Source: Candidatus Rokuibacteriota bacterium (GTDB taxonomy: Bacteria > Methylomirabilota > Methylomirabilia > Rokubacteriales > CSP1-6). Taken from it: a DNA stretch of 53,505 nucleotides. Positions 34,911 to 43,728 of the stretch are shown here, in pieces. The number at the start of each line of letters is the position of its first letter. Position 1 is the stretch's first letter. The translations under genes and the position numbers were made by a program. The stretch is from NCBI GenBank assembly GCA_003221635.1, contig QHSR01000245.1, positions 28,814 through 82,318 of the forward strand, in the 5' to 3' direction. The notes under the pieces were generated by a model. It saw nothing but the letters and a program-made list of their open reading frames with translations, searched no databases and was not told the origin of the DNA.

Positions 34911-36263
34911 TTAGAGCATGCCGTACTCCTTCAAACGACGATAGATCGTCCGCCGAGAAATCCCGAGAGCGCTCGCGGCCGCCTCCTTGTCGTCCTTGTA
35001 AAATGCGAGCGCGCGCAGGATCAGGTCCTTTTCAACGTCGGCGAGTCGGGGGACCGTCCCGCTCTGGGGAATGGACACCGAGGGCACCGACGCGTTGCCG
35101 AGGACCGGAAGATCCGCGAGCCCGATCTGCTCCCGCGCGCCCATGGCGAAGGCTCGCTCGATGACGTTCTCGAGCTCGCGCACATTGCCCGGGAAATCGT
35201 ACCCGCCGAGCGTGGCCAGTGCGTCCGGCGTGATGCCCTTCACGTCCCGCCTGAAGCGCCGGTTGTAACGGCGCAGGAAATGGTTCACGAGCGCCGGAAT
35301 GTCCTCGCGCCGGGCGCGCAGCGGCGGCAGGCTCACGCGGACCACGTTCAACCGGTAGTAGAGGTCCTGGCGGAAACGTCCGTCGGCGATCGAGCGGTCG
35401 AGGTCGCGGTTCGTCGCAGCGATGACGCGGACGTCGACCGGATGCGCCTTGGTCGAGCCGACCGGTCGCACCTGCATCTCCTGCAGCACGCGCAGGAGCT
35501 TCACCTGGAGGCCCGGCGACAGCTCGGCGATCTCGTCCAGGAAGATCGTGCCGTCGTGGGCGCCGCGGAAGAGGCCGAGCGCGTCCGACACAGCGCCCGA
35601 GAAGGCGCCGCGGACGTGACCGAAGAACTCGGATTCGAGCAGGTCTTCCGGGATTGCGCTGCAGTTCACCGGAATGAAGGGCCCTTTGTTGCGGTTCGAG
35701 AGCCGGTGGATCGCCGCGGCCACCAGCTCCTTGCCGGTGCCGCTCTCCCCCTCGATGAGCACCGGCGAGTCCGTGGTGGCCACCTTGCCGATGATCTCCT
35801 TCACGCGCTGCATTGGCTGCGCGTTGCCGACGAGCTCGTTGACGGTCAACTCCTCGCCCAGGCGCGTGCGGAGCGACTGGACCTCGCCCTTCAGGAATCG
35901 CTTCTCCGTCACGCGCGCCATGAGGTGGCGCAGCTCGTCGAGGATCAGTGGTTTGGACAGGTAGTCGTACGCGCCTTCCTTGAGGGCCTCGACGGCGGAG
36001 GCGATCGTGGGGTAGCCGGTCATCACGACGACCTCGATGGATTCGTCGTGGCGCTTGATCTCGCGGAGGAGATCGAGGCCGCTCATCTCCGGCATGCGGA
36101 TGTCGGTGATGGCCGCGTCGTACAGCTCTAAGCGGATCGCCTCGAGCGCCTCCGCGCCGGTGCCGACGCATCCCACCTGGTAGCCCCACTGTGTGAGGGC
36201 TTCCTTCAGGAGCTTCAGGATCGAGGGCTCGTCGTCAACTACGAGGATCTTTGCGACTTCCAT
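34911..36263 (-). CDS. NtrC-family sigma-54-dependent response regulator
   Basis: Receiver domain (ILVVDDEPSILKLL, ITDIRMPEMSG), AAA+ (EGESGTGKELVA, GAFSGA, DEIAELSP), Fis-type HTH (AAASALGISRRTIYRRLKEYGM). Confidence 0.95.
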   Translation of the reverse strand: MEVAKILVVDDEPSILKLLKEALTQWGYQVGCVGTGAEALEAIRLELYDAAITDIRMPEMSGLDLLREIKRHDESIEVVVMTGYPTIASAVEALKEGAYDYLSKPLILDELRHLMARVTEKRFLKGEVQSLRTRLGEELTVNELVGNAQPMQRVKEIIGKVATTDSPVLIEGESGTGKELVAAAIHRLSNRNKGPFIPVNCSAIPEDLLESEFFGHVRGAFSGAVSDALGLFRGAHDGTIFLDEIAELSPGLQVKLLRVLQEMQVRPVGSTKAHPVDVRVIAATNRDLDRSIADGRFRQDLYYRLNVVRVSLPPLRARREDIPALVNHFLRRYNRRFRRDVKGITPDALATLGGYDFPGNVRELENVIERAFAMGAREQIGLADLPVLGNASVPSVSIPQSGTVPRLADVEKDLILRALAFYKDDKEAAASALGISRRTIYRRLKEYGML

Positions 36264-36399
36264 ACCCTTTCTTCGACTCTAGCACGACCAAGATGTCAAA
36301 CTGACAAGCTATATGTCGAGCTCCCGGAGGGTCTCCCCTTGCGCCGAATGTGGGCCCATGTTAGCGTGGGCGTTGACTTTTTACCGAGGAGACCGCTAC

Positions 36400-36729
36400 A
36401 TGGCGAACACCGAGACCGTCCACCTCACCGAAGAGAATTTCGATCAGACGCTCGGCCGAGATACCGGGGTCATGATGGTGGACTTCTGGGCGGAGTGGTG
36501 CGGACCCTGCCGCGCCATCGCGCCCCTGCTGGAGGACCTCGCCAGGGAATCGGCGGGCAAAGTGACGCTCGCCAAGGTCAACGTAGACGAGAACCCCGGG
36601 CTCGCCGCGCGCTATGGGATCCGCTCGATCCCGACAATCCTGTTCGTGAAGGGCGGCAAAGTCGCCGACCAAGTGATCGGCGCGGTGCCCCGGGCGAAGC
36701 TTCAAGCGAAGCTGGACGCTCTCGCCTAA
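36400..36729 (+). CDS. trxA: thioredoxin
   Basis: VDFWAEWCGPCRAIAPLLEDLA, YGIRSIPTILFVKGGKV. ATG 36400. Confidence 0.96.
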   Translation: MANTETVHLTEENFDQTLGRDTGVMMVDFWAEWCGPCRAIAPLLEDLARESAGKVTLAKVNVDENPGLAARYGIRSIPTILFVKGGKVADQVIGAVPRAKLQAKLDALA

Positions 36730-36831
36730 CGCGCCCCCGGCGGGGACCGCATCAGCACCTCCGGTACAGGCATCCCGTCACTCTCCCCGAGTCGTGACGA
36801 GTTCCGGGCTCTCGCGGCACAGGGCAATCTT

Positions 36832-38289
36832 GTGCCCGTGTTCGCCGAGTTGCCGGCCGACCTCGACACGCCGCTGTCCGCCTATCTGCGCTTGCGGCCG
36901 GGCCCGTACTCGTTCCTGCTCGAGTCCGTCGAGGGCGGCGAGGTGTGGGCGCGCTATTCGTTCCTTGGCGTCGATCCGCTGATGGTCATGACGGCGAAGA
37001 ACGGCCGGCTCACGCTCAGTCGGAACGGCCGGACCGAGCGGCTGCCGGAGGGCAATCCGCTCGTGGCCGTACGTGATCTCCTCCGGCAGTTCCAGCCGGT
37101 AGCAGTGCCAGGCCTGCCGAGGTTCCAGGGCGGCGCCGTCGGCTACCTCGCCTACGACATGGTCCACCATATGGAGCGGCTGCCACGCACCGCGAACGAC
37201 GACCTCGGGCTGCCGGACGCGGTGTTCCTCTTCACCGACACGCTGCTCGTCTTCGATAACCTTCGCCATCGACTGCTCGTCATCGCCAATGCGGTCGTGG
37301 ACCGGCGTGATCCCGCGGCGCTCGACCGCGCCTACGACCGCGCCGCCGTCCGCATCGGGATGACGCTCGCAAAGCTCGCGCGCCCGGCGCGGCCGCCGTC
37401 CACGTTCGCTCTGTCCGCGACGGCGCCGCTCCTGGCCGAAGGCGAGGAGGGCTTCACCTCGACGATGAACGAGGCTCAGTTCACTGATGCCGTCCACCGG
37501 GCGAAGGAGTTCATCGCCGCGGGGGACGCCTACCAGATCGTGCTGTCGCGCCGGCTCGACTGCCGCCTCACGGCCGATCCGTTCACTATTTACCGGGCGC
37601 TCCGGACGATCAACCCGTCACCGTACCTCTCCTTTCTCCGGTTCGGCCCGCTGTCCATCGTGGGCTCGTCGCCCGAGGTGCTGGTGCGCGTCGAGGGCAA
37701 TCGCGTCGATCTGCGCCCGATTGCCGGCACGCACCCGCGCGGCGCCACCGAGACCGAAGACCGCGAGATCGAGGAGCGGCTCCGGAACGACCCGAAGGAG
37801 CGCGCGGAGCACGTGATGCTCGTCGACCTCGGGCGGAACGACGTCGGACGCGTGTCCGAGCTGGGGTCGGTCAAGGTCACCGAGTTCATGGAAATCGAGC
37901 GCTACTCGCACGTGATGCACCTGGTGAGCCACGTGACCGGCAAGCTCAAGGCCGGCAGTGACGCGCTCGACGTGCTCCAGGCGTGCTTCCCCGCCGGCAC
38001 CCTCAGCGGGGCGCCGAAGATCCGCGCAATGGAGATCATCGACGAGCTGGAGCCGACCCAGCGGGGACCCTACGGCGGCGCCGTCGGCTACGTCTCCTAC
38101 TCGGGCAACCTCGACTCGTGCATCACGATCCGTACCGTCGTGTGTCACGGCCGGCGCGCCTTCATCCAGGTGGGCGCCGGCATCGTGGCCGACTCCGATC
38201 CGAAGACCGAGTGGCTCGAGACGTGCTCCAAGGCGCGTGGTATGGTCCTGGCGCTGCGGATGGCCTCCGGGACGCCGTCGCGACAATGA
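36832..38289 (+). CDS. trpE: anthranilate synthase component I (homology extends upstream of 36832)
   Basis: [84 protein letters not shown]. Confidence 0.93.
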   Translation: MPVFAELPADLDTPLSAYLRLRPGPYSFLLESVEGGEVWARYSFLGVDPLMVMTAKNGRLTLSRNGRTERLPEGNPLVAVRDLLRQFQPVAVPGLPRFQGGAVGYLAYDMVHHMERLPRTANDDLGLPDAVFLFTDTLLVFDNLRHRLLVIANAVVDRRDPAALDRAYDRAAVRIGMTLAKLARPARPPSTFALSATAPLLAEGEEGFTSTMNEAQFTDAVHRAKEFIAAGDAYQIVLSRRLDCRLTADPFTIYRALRTINPSPYLSFLRFGPLSIVGSSPEVLVRVEGNRVDLRPIAGTHPRGATETEDREIEERLRNDPKERAEHVMLVDLGRNDVGRVSELGSVKVTEFMEIERYSHVMHLVSHVTGKLKAGSDALDVLQACFPAGTLSGAPKIRAMEIIDELEPTQRGPYGGAVGYVSYSGNLDSCITIRTVVCHGRRAFIQVGAGIVADSDPKTEWLETCSKARGMVLALRMASGTPSRQ

Positions 38290-38855
38290 TCCTCGTCATC
38301 GACAACTACGACTCCTTCACGTACAACCTCGTCCAGTACCTGGACGAGCTGGGCGCGACGCTGGAGGTCGTGCGCAACGACGCCGTGAGCTGTGACGCGA
38401 TCGCTGCGCTCAAGCCCGAGCGCGTGGTGATCTCCCCCGGTCCGGGCACGCCCGACCAGGCGGGGGTGTCTCTCGAGGTGATCCGCCGGCTCGGGCCCGG
38501 CACGCCGATCCTCGGCGTCTGTCTCGGCCACCAGGCGATCGGCCAGGCCTATGGCGCCACGGTCGCGCGCGCGAAGACCCAGATGCACGGCAAGACGTCG
38601 GCGATCCGCCACGACGGCCGCGGGGTCTTTGCGGGCCTCGGGAACCCCTTCGTCGCTACGCGCTACCACTCGCTCGCGGTCCTACGCGACACCGTCCCCG
38701 ACGTGCTGGAGGTGACGGCCTGGGCCGAGGACGGGGAGATCATGGGCCTCCGTCACCGGCGCGACCCGGTCGAAGGCGTCCAGTTCCATCCCGAGTCGAT
38801 CCTGACGGTCGAGGGAAAGCAGCTTTTGAGAAACTTCCTCATCGGTCCCGGATGA
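38286..38855 (+). CDS. trpG: anthranilate/aminodeoxychorismate synthase glutamine amidotransferase component
   Basis: [52 protein letters not shown]-coupled to trpE. Confidence 0.95.
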   Translation: MILVIDNYDSFTYNLVQYLDELGATLEVVRNDAVSCDAIAALKPERVVISPGPGTPDQAGVSLEVIRRLGPGTPILGVCLGHQAIGQAYGATVARAKTQMHGKTSAIRHDGRGVFAGLGNPFVATRYHSLAVLRDTVPDVLEVTAWAEDGEIMGLRHRRDPVEGVQFHPESILTVEGKQLLRNFLIGPG

Positions 38856-39877
38856 CCACCCCCCCTGCGACCGAGCGGCGCCTGATCGAGATCATCCGGC
38901 GGGCGGTCCGGAAGGCGTCAGGGGTCCGTGTTGGAATCGGCGACGACTGCGCGGTCCTCGAGCCGGACGCCGGAAGCCTCCTTCTGGCAACGACCGACCT
39001 GCTCATCGAGGACGTGCACTTCCGGCGTCGCTGGGCCACGCCCACCGACATCGGCTGGAAAGCGCTCGCCGTGAACCTCTCCGACATCGCCGCGATGGGC
39101 GGCCGGCCCCGCTGGGCCCTGATCGCGCTCGCCTGCCCGGAGGCCGTTGGGCTCGACGAGGCCGAGGCCTTCTACGCTGGGGTCCGGGCGCTCGCGTCGG
39201 AGCACGACGTGACGATCGTCGGCGGGGACACCGCTGCATCGCCCCGGGGCTGGATCGTCAACATGACACTGCTCGGCGAGGCGGTCCGGCCACCGATCAC
39301 CCGGTCAACGGCGCGCGGCGGCGACGTGATCGCCGTGACGGGGTCGCTGGGGCGTTCCGCGGCCGGGCTCGCGCTCCTGGAGGCGACCCCGGCGCCGCGC
39401 GGCGTGACCGCCGCCGAGGCGACCGACGTCACGACCGCGCACCTGAGGCCCCGGCCACGGACCCGAGAAGGGCAGTGGCTCGCCGCGGCCGGGGGCGTCA
39501 CGTCGATGATCGATCTCTCCGACGGCCTCGCGACCGATCTCGGCCACCTGTGTGAGGAGAGCGGGCTCGGTGCGCGCGTGGAGCTCGGAAGGCTCCCCGT
39601 GGAGGCCACGGTGCATGCCGTAGCGCGGGCGCTCGATCGGGAGGCGCTGGCGTGGGCCACCGGCGGCGGCGAGGACTACGAGCTCCTCCTCACCTGCGCG
39701 CCAGAGGCGTTCGAGCGCCTGGCCGGGGGGCTCGCGGCGACGATCGGGACACGGCTCAGCGCGGTGGGCGAGATGACGGCCGCCGCCGACGGCGTCCGGT
39801 ACGTCGACGCCGGCGGGCAGCCCATCCCTGTCCGCGCCGGGTTCGAGCATTTCGTGACGGGGCGCGCCCGTGTCTGA
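38852..39877 (+). CDS. thiL: thiamine-monophosphate kinase
   Basis: [61 protein letters not shown]-coupled. Confidence 0.95.
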   Translation: MTTPPATERRLIEIIRRAVRKASGVRVGIGDDCAVLEPDAGSLLLATTDLLIEDVHFRRRWATPTDIGWKALAVNLSDIAAMGGRPRWALIALACPEAVGLDEAEAFYAGVRALASEHDVTIVGGDTAASPRGWIVNMTLLGEAVRPPITRSTARGGDVIAVTGSLGRSAAGLALLEATPAPRGVTAAEATDVTTAHLRPRPRTREGQWLAAAGGVTSMIDLSDGLATDLGHLCEESGLGARVELGRLPVEATVHAVARALDREALAWATGGGEDYELLLTCAPEAFERLAGGLAATIGTRLSAVGEMTAAADGVRYVDAGGQPIPVRAGFEHFVTGRARV

Positions 39878-41144
39878 CACCCTCGGCCTGGGGTTGCTGG
39901 CCCTCGGCATCCTCATCGTCTGCTCCGCGATCCTCACGGGCGCCGAGGCCGCGTACTTCTCCCTGGGCCGCGCCCGGCTGAGACAAGTCGCCGCGAAGAG
40001 CGAGGCGGAAGGCGCGCCCAAGCCGCTCATCGAGCGCCCGCACGAGCTGCTCGTCACACTGCTGGTCGGCATCACGGTCATCAACATCGGGGCCGCCGCG
40101 ATCGCGGCGACGATCGCCGACAGCCTCTTCGGTCCGAGCTGGGGGCTGTTCGTCGAGATGATCGTGTTGATCTTCGTCCTGACGACCTTCGGCGAAGTCC
40201 TGCCGATGACGCTCGCGGTCAAGTACCCGGAGCGGTTCCTGGCCTTCGCCGGACGCCCGGTGGCGTGGCTCGGCGTGCTCCTGGCGCCCGTGCGCGCCGC
40301 CCTCGCGGGACTGACGGCGCTGACGGTCAGCCTCATCGGCCGCGGACGCGTCGAGCAGGCGATGCTCAGCGAGGAGGAGCTGCGGACACTCGTCGACGTC
40401 GGCGCGAGCGAGGGTGTCGTCGAGCGTGAAGAGCGCGAGATGATCCACAAGGTGTTCGAGCTGGAAGACACCCTCGTCCGATCGGTCATGGTACCGCGCC
40501 CCGACATGGTCTGCCTCGACGTCGAGACGCCGGCGGCGGAGATCCTGCCGGCGCTCCGCGAGCACTTGCATTCGCGCGTGCCAGTGTACGAGGGCTCGAT
40601 CGACGTCATCGTGGGCATCCTGTACACCAAGGATCTGCTGCCCTACATGGAGGGGTTACCGGTGGGGTTCGACCTCCGCGCCCACCTGCACCCCCCGTAC
40701 TTCGTGCCGGAGTCCAAGCGCGCGGACATGCTGCTCCAGGAGTTCCAGGCCAAGAAGCTCCACATGGCGATCGTGGTGGACGAGTACGGGGGCACCGCCG
40801 GCCTCGTCACCCTGGAGGATCTCCTGGAGGAGCTGGTGGGTGATATCTCCGACGAGTACGACGAGCCCGAGCGCCTGATCCAGCGGGTGGACGCGAAGAC
40901 CTTCCGGGTGGCCGGCAAGCTGCCGCTCGAGGAGCTCAATGCCGTCACCGGGCTCAAGATCACCAACGAGGGCTATGACACCGTCGGCGGCTGGGTGCTC
41001 GACCTCTTCGGACGCGTGCCGCGGCGGTCCGAGCGCTTTGAAACGCCGGAGCTCTGGCTGACGGTGGAGAAGGTGGAGCGGACGCGAATTCTCGAGGTGC
41101 TCGTCTCGCTCAAGAAGCCCGCTCCGAAGGAGGCGGCCGCGTGA
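39870..41144 (+). CDS. CNNM/HlyC-CorC family transporter-like protein (DUF21 plus CBS pair plus CorC_HlyC)
   Basis: Membrane N-terminus, VRSVMVPRPDMVCLD, VDEYGGTAGLVTLEDLLEELVGDISDEYD. Confidence 0.92.
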   Translation: MSDTLGLGLLALGILIVCSAILTGAEAAYFSLGRARLRQVAAKSEAEGAPKPLIERPHELLVTLLVGITVINIGAAAIAATIADSLFGPSWGLFVEMIVLIFVLTTFGEVLPMTLAVKYPERFLAFAGRPVAWLGVLLAPVRAALAGLTALTVSLIGRGRVEQAMLSEEELRTLVDVGASEGVVEREEREMIHKVFELEDTLVRSVMVPRPDMVCLDVETPAAEILPALREHLHSRVPVYEGSIDVIVGILYTKDLLPYMEGLPVGFDLRAHLHPPYFVPESKRADMLLQEFQAKKLHMAIVVDEYGGTAGLVTLEDLLEELVGDISDEYDEPERLIQRVDAKTFRVAGKLPLEELNAVTGLKITNEGYDTVGGWVLDLFGRVPRRSERFETPELWLTVEKVERTRILEVLVSLKKPAPKEAAA

Positions 41145-42385
41145 GCCTCCTCTGGCTGGCCGGACTGTGTCTGCTGCTCACGATGTTCTTCTCGGCGGCG
41201 GAGATGGCGTTCATCGCCGCCAACCGGCTGCGCCTGCGGCACCTGGCCGAGGAGGGGAGCACGACCGCGGCGCTCTACCTCGAAGCGTTTCGCCAGCCCG
41301 AGCGCGCGCTCTCGACGGCGATGATCGGGGTGACGATGGCCCACATCGTGGCCGGCTCGGCGGTGACCTGGACCCTCCTGCCGGCGCTGGGGGCGTGGGC
41401 GCCGCTGGTCGCGACGCTCCTCCTGACCCCGGTGATGCTCGTCTTCGGCGAGATCATCCCGAAGGCCATCGCGCGGGAGTGGGCGACGAGCCTGATCCTG
41501 ACTCTCTACCGGCCGCTGACCTGGGCGGCGACGCTGCTGGTACCGTTCGTGGCGTTCGCGAACTTCGTCGTCGGCGCGATCCTGCGAACCTTCGGCGGGC
41601 GTCAGGTCGACATGCGCGCCTTCGTCTCGCGCGAGGAGCTGAAGGCGCTGCTCCAGATGCAGCCCGGCGAGGCGGACGTGACGACCCACGAGGCGCAGCT
41701 GATCGACAAGATCTTCGACCTCGGCGACACGACCGTGCGCGAGGTCATGGTGCCGCTGGTCGAGGTCGCCACGCTCCCCGACACGGCGACGCCACGTGAC
41801 GCCATCGCGTGCGTCCTGGAACGCGGGTTCTCGCGGATCCCGATCTACCGACGGCGCGAGACCAACATCGTGGGCGTGGTCGGTGTGAAGGATCTGCTGA
41901 GCCGCGGCGCGTCGGTGAGGACCCTGGACGAGCTGAAACGCCCGCCGTATTATGTGCCGGAAACCAAGCGCATCGACGACCTGCTCCGCGAGATGCAGCG
42001 CAACCGCACCCACATGGCCGTCGTCGTGGACGAGTACGGTGGCTCGACCGGCGTCGTGACGCTCGAGGACGTTCTCGAGGAGATCGTGGGCGACATCCAC
42101 GACGAGCACGAGCGGGCGCCCGCGGCGGCGGAGCGGCTGCCCGACGGGAGCTACCGGGTCGCCGCGCGCGCGAACATCGATGAGCTGAACGAGGCGTTCG
42201 ACTGGACTCTGCCGAAGCGGGACTACGAGACCGTCGCGGGGCTCGTGCTCGCGACGCTGCATCGGATCCCCCGGCCGGGCGAGGGGTTCCAGGTCCCGGG
42301 CTATTCGATCACCGTGCTCGAGGCCGACGCTCGGCGCGTCATGGCGGTGAAGATCGTGCCGGTCGCCGGCACCAACAGTTCATAG
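41141..42385 (+). CDS. second CNNM/HlyC-CorC family protein, tandem paralog
   Basis: [48 protein letters not shown] 41141 overlaps the previous stop. Confidence 0.92.
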   Translation: MSLLWLAGLCLLLTMFFSAAEMAFIAANRLRLRHLAEEGSTTAALYLEAFRQPERALSTAMIGVTMAHIVAGSAVTWTLLPALGAWAPLVATLLLTPVMLVFGEIIPKAIAREWATSLILTLYRPLTWAATLLVPFVAFANFVVGAILRTFGGRQVDMRAFVSREELKALLQMQPGEADVTTHEAQLIDKIFDLGDTTVREVMVPLVEVATLPDTATPRDAIACVLERGFSRIPIYRRRETNIVGVVGVKDLLSRGASVRTLDELKRPPYYVPETKRIDDLLREMQRNRTHMAVVVDEYGGSTGVVTLEDVLEEIVGDIHDEHERAPAAAERLPDGSYRVAARANIDELNEAFDWTLPKRDYETVAGLVLATLHRIPRPGEGFQVPGYSITVLEADARRVMAVKIVPVAGTNSS

Positions 42386-42435
42386 CCGCGCCTCGGCCGG
42401 CGGGGCCCCAGCCCCGCGACGGCCTGCGGCGCGCA
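42378..42435 (+). repeat. 58-bp direct repeat, copy 1 (includes the last codons/stop of the upstream CBS gene)
   Basis: gttcatagccgcgcctcggccggcggggccccagccccgcgacggcctgcggcgcgca, identical to 42442-42499. Confidence 0.95.
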
Positions 42436-42441
42436 TCACCT

Positions 42442-42499
42442 GTTCATAGCCGCGCCTCGGCCGGCGGGGCCCCAGCCCCGCGACGGCCTGCGGCGCGCA
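42442..42499 (+). repeat. 58-bp direct repeat, copy 2
   Basis: Exact copy with 64-bp period. Internally self-complementary (CGCGCC...GGCCG..GCGGGGC-ccca-GCCCCGC..CGGCC...GGCGCG). Confidence 0.95.
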
Positions 42500-42516
42500 C
42501 AAGGAGGGGCTTGAGC

Positions 42517-43191
42517 ATGGCTGGAACGATGGTCGAGTTCGCGTCGAACGGGAGCAAGACGGCCGGGTACCTGGCGACGCCCGCTTCGGGCAAGGGCCCG
42601 GGCGTGCTGGTGCTCCAGGAGTGGTGGGGTCTCGTCGGACACATCAAGAACGTCTGCGATCGTTTCGCCGCCGAGGGGTTCACGGCGCTCGCGCCGGACA
42701 TGTACCATGGCAAGACGGCCAGCGAGCCCGACGGCGCCGGCAAGCTCTTCATGGCGTTGAACATCTCGCAGGCGGAGCGCGATCTGCGGGGCGCCGCGAC
42801 CCATCTGCTCGGGCACTCGTCGACGAAGAAGATCGGTGCCGTGGGCTTCTGCATGGGCGGCCAGCTCGCCCTTTATGCCGCCGCGCTCAACCCTACGGTC
42901 GGCGCCTGCGTCAATTTCTACGGCATCCACCCGAACGTGAAGCCCGACTACTCGAAGCTATCGGGGCCGGTCCTCGGCCTCTTCGCGGAGAAGGACGGCT
43001 TCGTGACACCTCAAGTCGCCAAGGACACGGACGCGGCCATCAAGAAGGCCGGCAAGCAGTCGGAGATCCACATCTACCCAGGCGTGGATCACGGCTTCTT
43101 CAACGACGACCGACCGGACGTCTATAACAAGGCCGGCGCCACCGACGCTTGGCGGCGTACGCTCGCTCACTTCCGCCAGAATCTGAAGTAG
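42517..43191 (+). CDS. dienelactone hydrolase family protein
   Basis: GPGVLVLQEWWGLVGHIKNVCDRFAAEGFTALAPDMYHGK, IGAVGFCMGGQLALYAA, GVDHGFFNDDRPDVY. Confidence 0.93.
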   Translation: MAGTMVEFASNGSKTAGYLATPASGKGPGVLVLQEWWGLVGHIKNVCDRFAAEGFTALAPDMYHGKTASEPDGAGKLFMALNISQAERDLRGAATHLLGHSSTKKIGAVGFCMGGQLALYAAALNPTVGACVNFYGIHPNVKPDYSKLSGPVLGLFAEKDGFVTPQVAKDTDAAIKKAGKQSEIHIYPGVDHGFFNDDRPDVYNKAGATDAWRRTLAHFRQNLK

Positions 43192-43201
43192 CCGCCCGGC
43201 G

Positions 43202-43255
43202 CGAACACGGCAGCGAGAGACGCCTGCGCCTGAGGCTCCCTCGCTGCCGTGTTCG
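43202..43255. terminator. strong inverted repeat downstream of the dienelactone hydrolase gene
   Basis: CGAACACGGCAGCGAG (43202-43217) pairs perfectly with CTCGCTGCCGTGTTCG (43240-43255). 22-nt loop with inner GCCT/AGGC. Confidence 0.65.
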
Positions 43256-43419
43256 GCCCGCCCCAGTTGCCTAGTAAGACTTACTCGACCGTCGGCCTCC
43301 TGACGGTCCGCATTCGGCTCCAGACGTACAAATGCCTACTCCCACGGACATTTCCGACTCTGGCATTCCCCCTGCTTTCGTCCTGCTGCAGTACGAAATC
43401 CACGGGGAGGAGCGTCCAC

Positions 43420-43572
43420 ATGAACATGCGCGTGCTCATCGCTGGCCTCGTAATCGCTCTCGGGATCGCCGAGATCGCAATGAGCACCGCGGCGCTCTAC
43501 ACGGAGAGCATCACGCCATCGAGCCTGGAGCCGGAGGTCCGTCCGGATCAGGACCAGCGGAGACCCGAATGA
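43420..43572 (+). CDS. small single-TM/exported peptide of unknown function
   Basis: MNMRVLIAGLVIALGIAEIAMSTAALYTESITPSSLEPEVRPDQDQRRPE, preceded by ggggaggagcg RBS. Confidence 0.45.
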   Translation: MNMRVLIAGLVIALGIAEIAMSTAALYTESITPSSLEPEVRPDQDQRRPE

Positions 43573-43721
43573 CAGCCGCCCTCGAGGTTCGCCTCATCAA
43601 GCGGCCAGGCGCAGCCCGGCCGCTCGCGGTGCGAGTCACCTACTACCGAATCCCGCCCGGTCACGCGAAGAGGATGGAGAGGTCGAGGTTCGAGCACAGC
43701 AGCGAGGTCAAGCATGACTGA
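43569..43721 (+). CDS. 50-aa ORF of unknown function
   Basis: ATGA overlap with the previous small ORF. MTAALEVRLIKRPGAARPLAVRVTYYRIPPGHAKRMERSRFEHSSEVKHD. No recognisable domain. Confidence 0.25.
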   Translation: MTAALEVRLIKRPGAARPLAVRVTYYRIPPGHAKRMERSRFEHSSEVKHD

Positions 43722-43728
43722 CCCGCAC

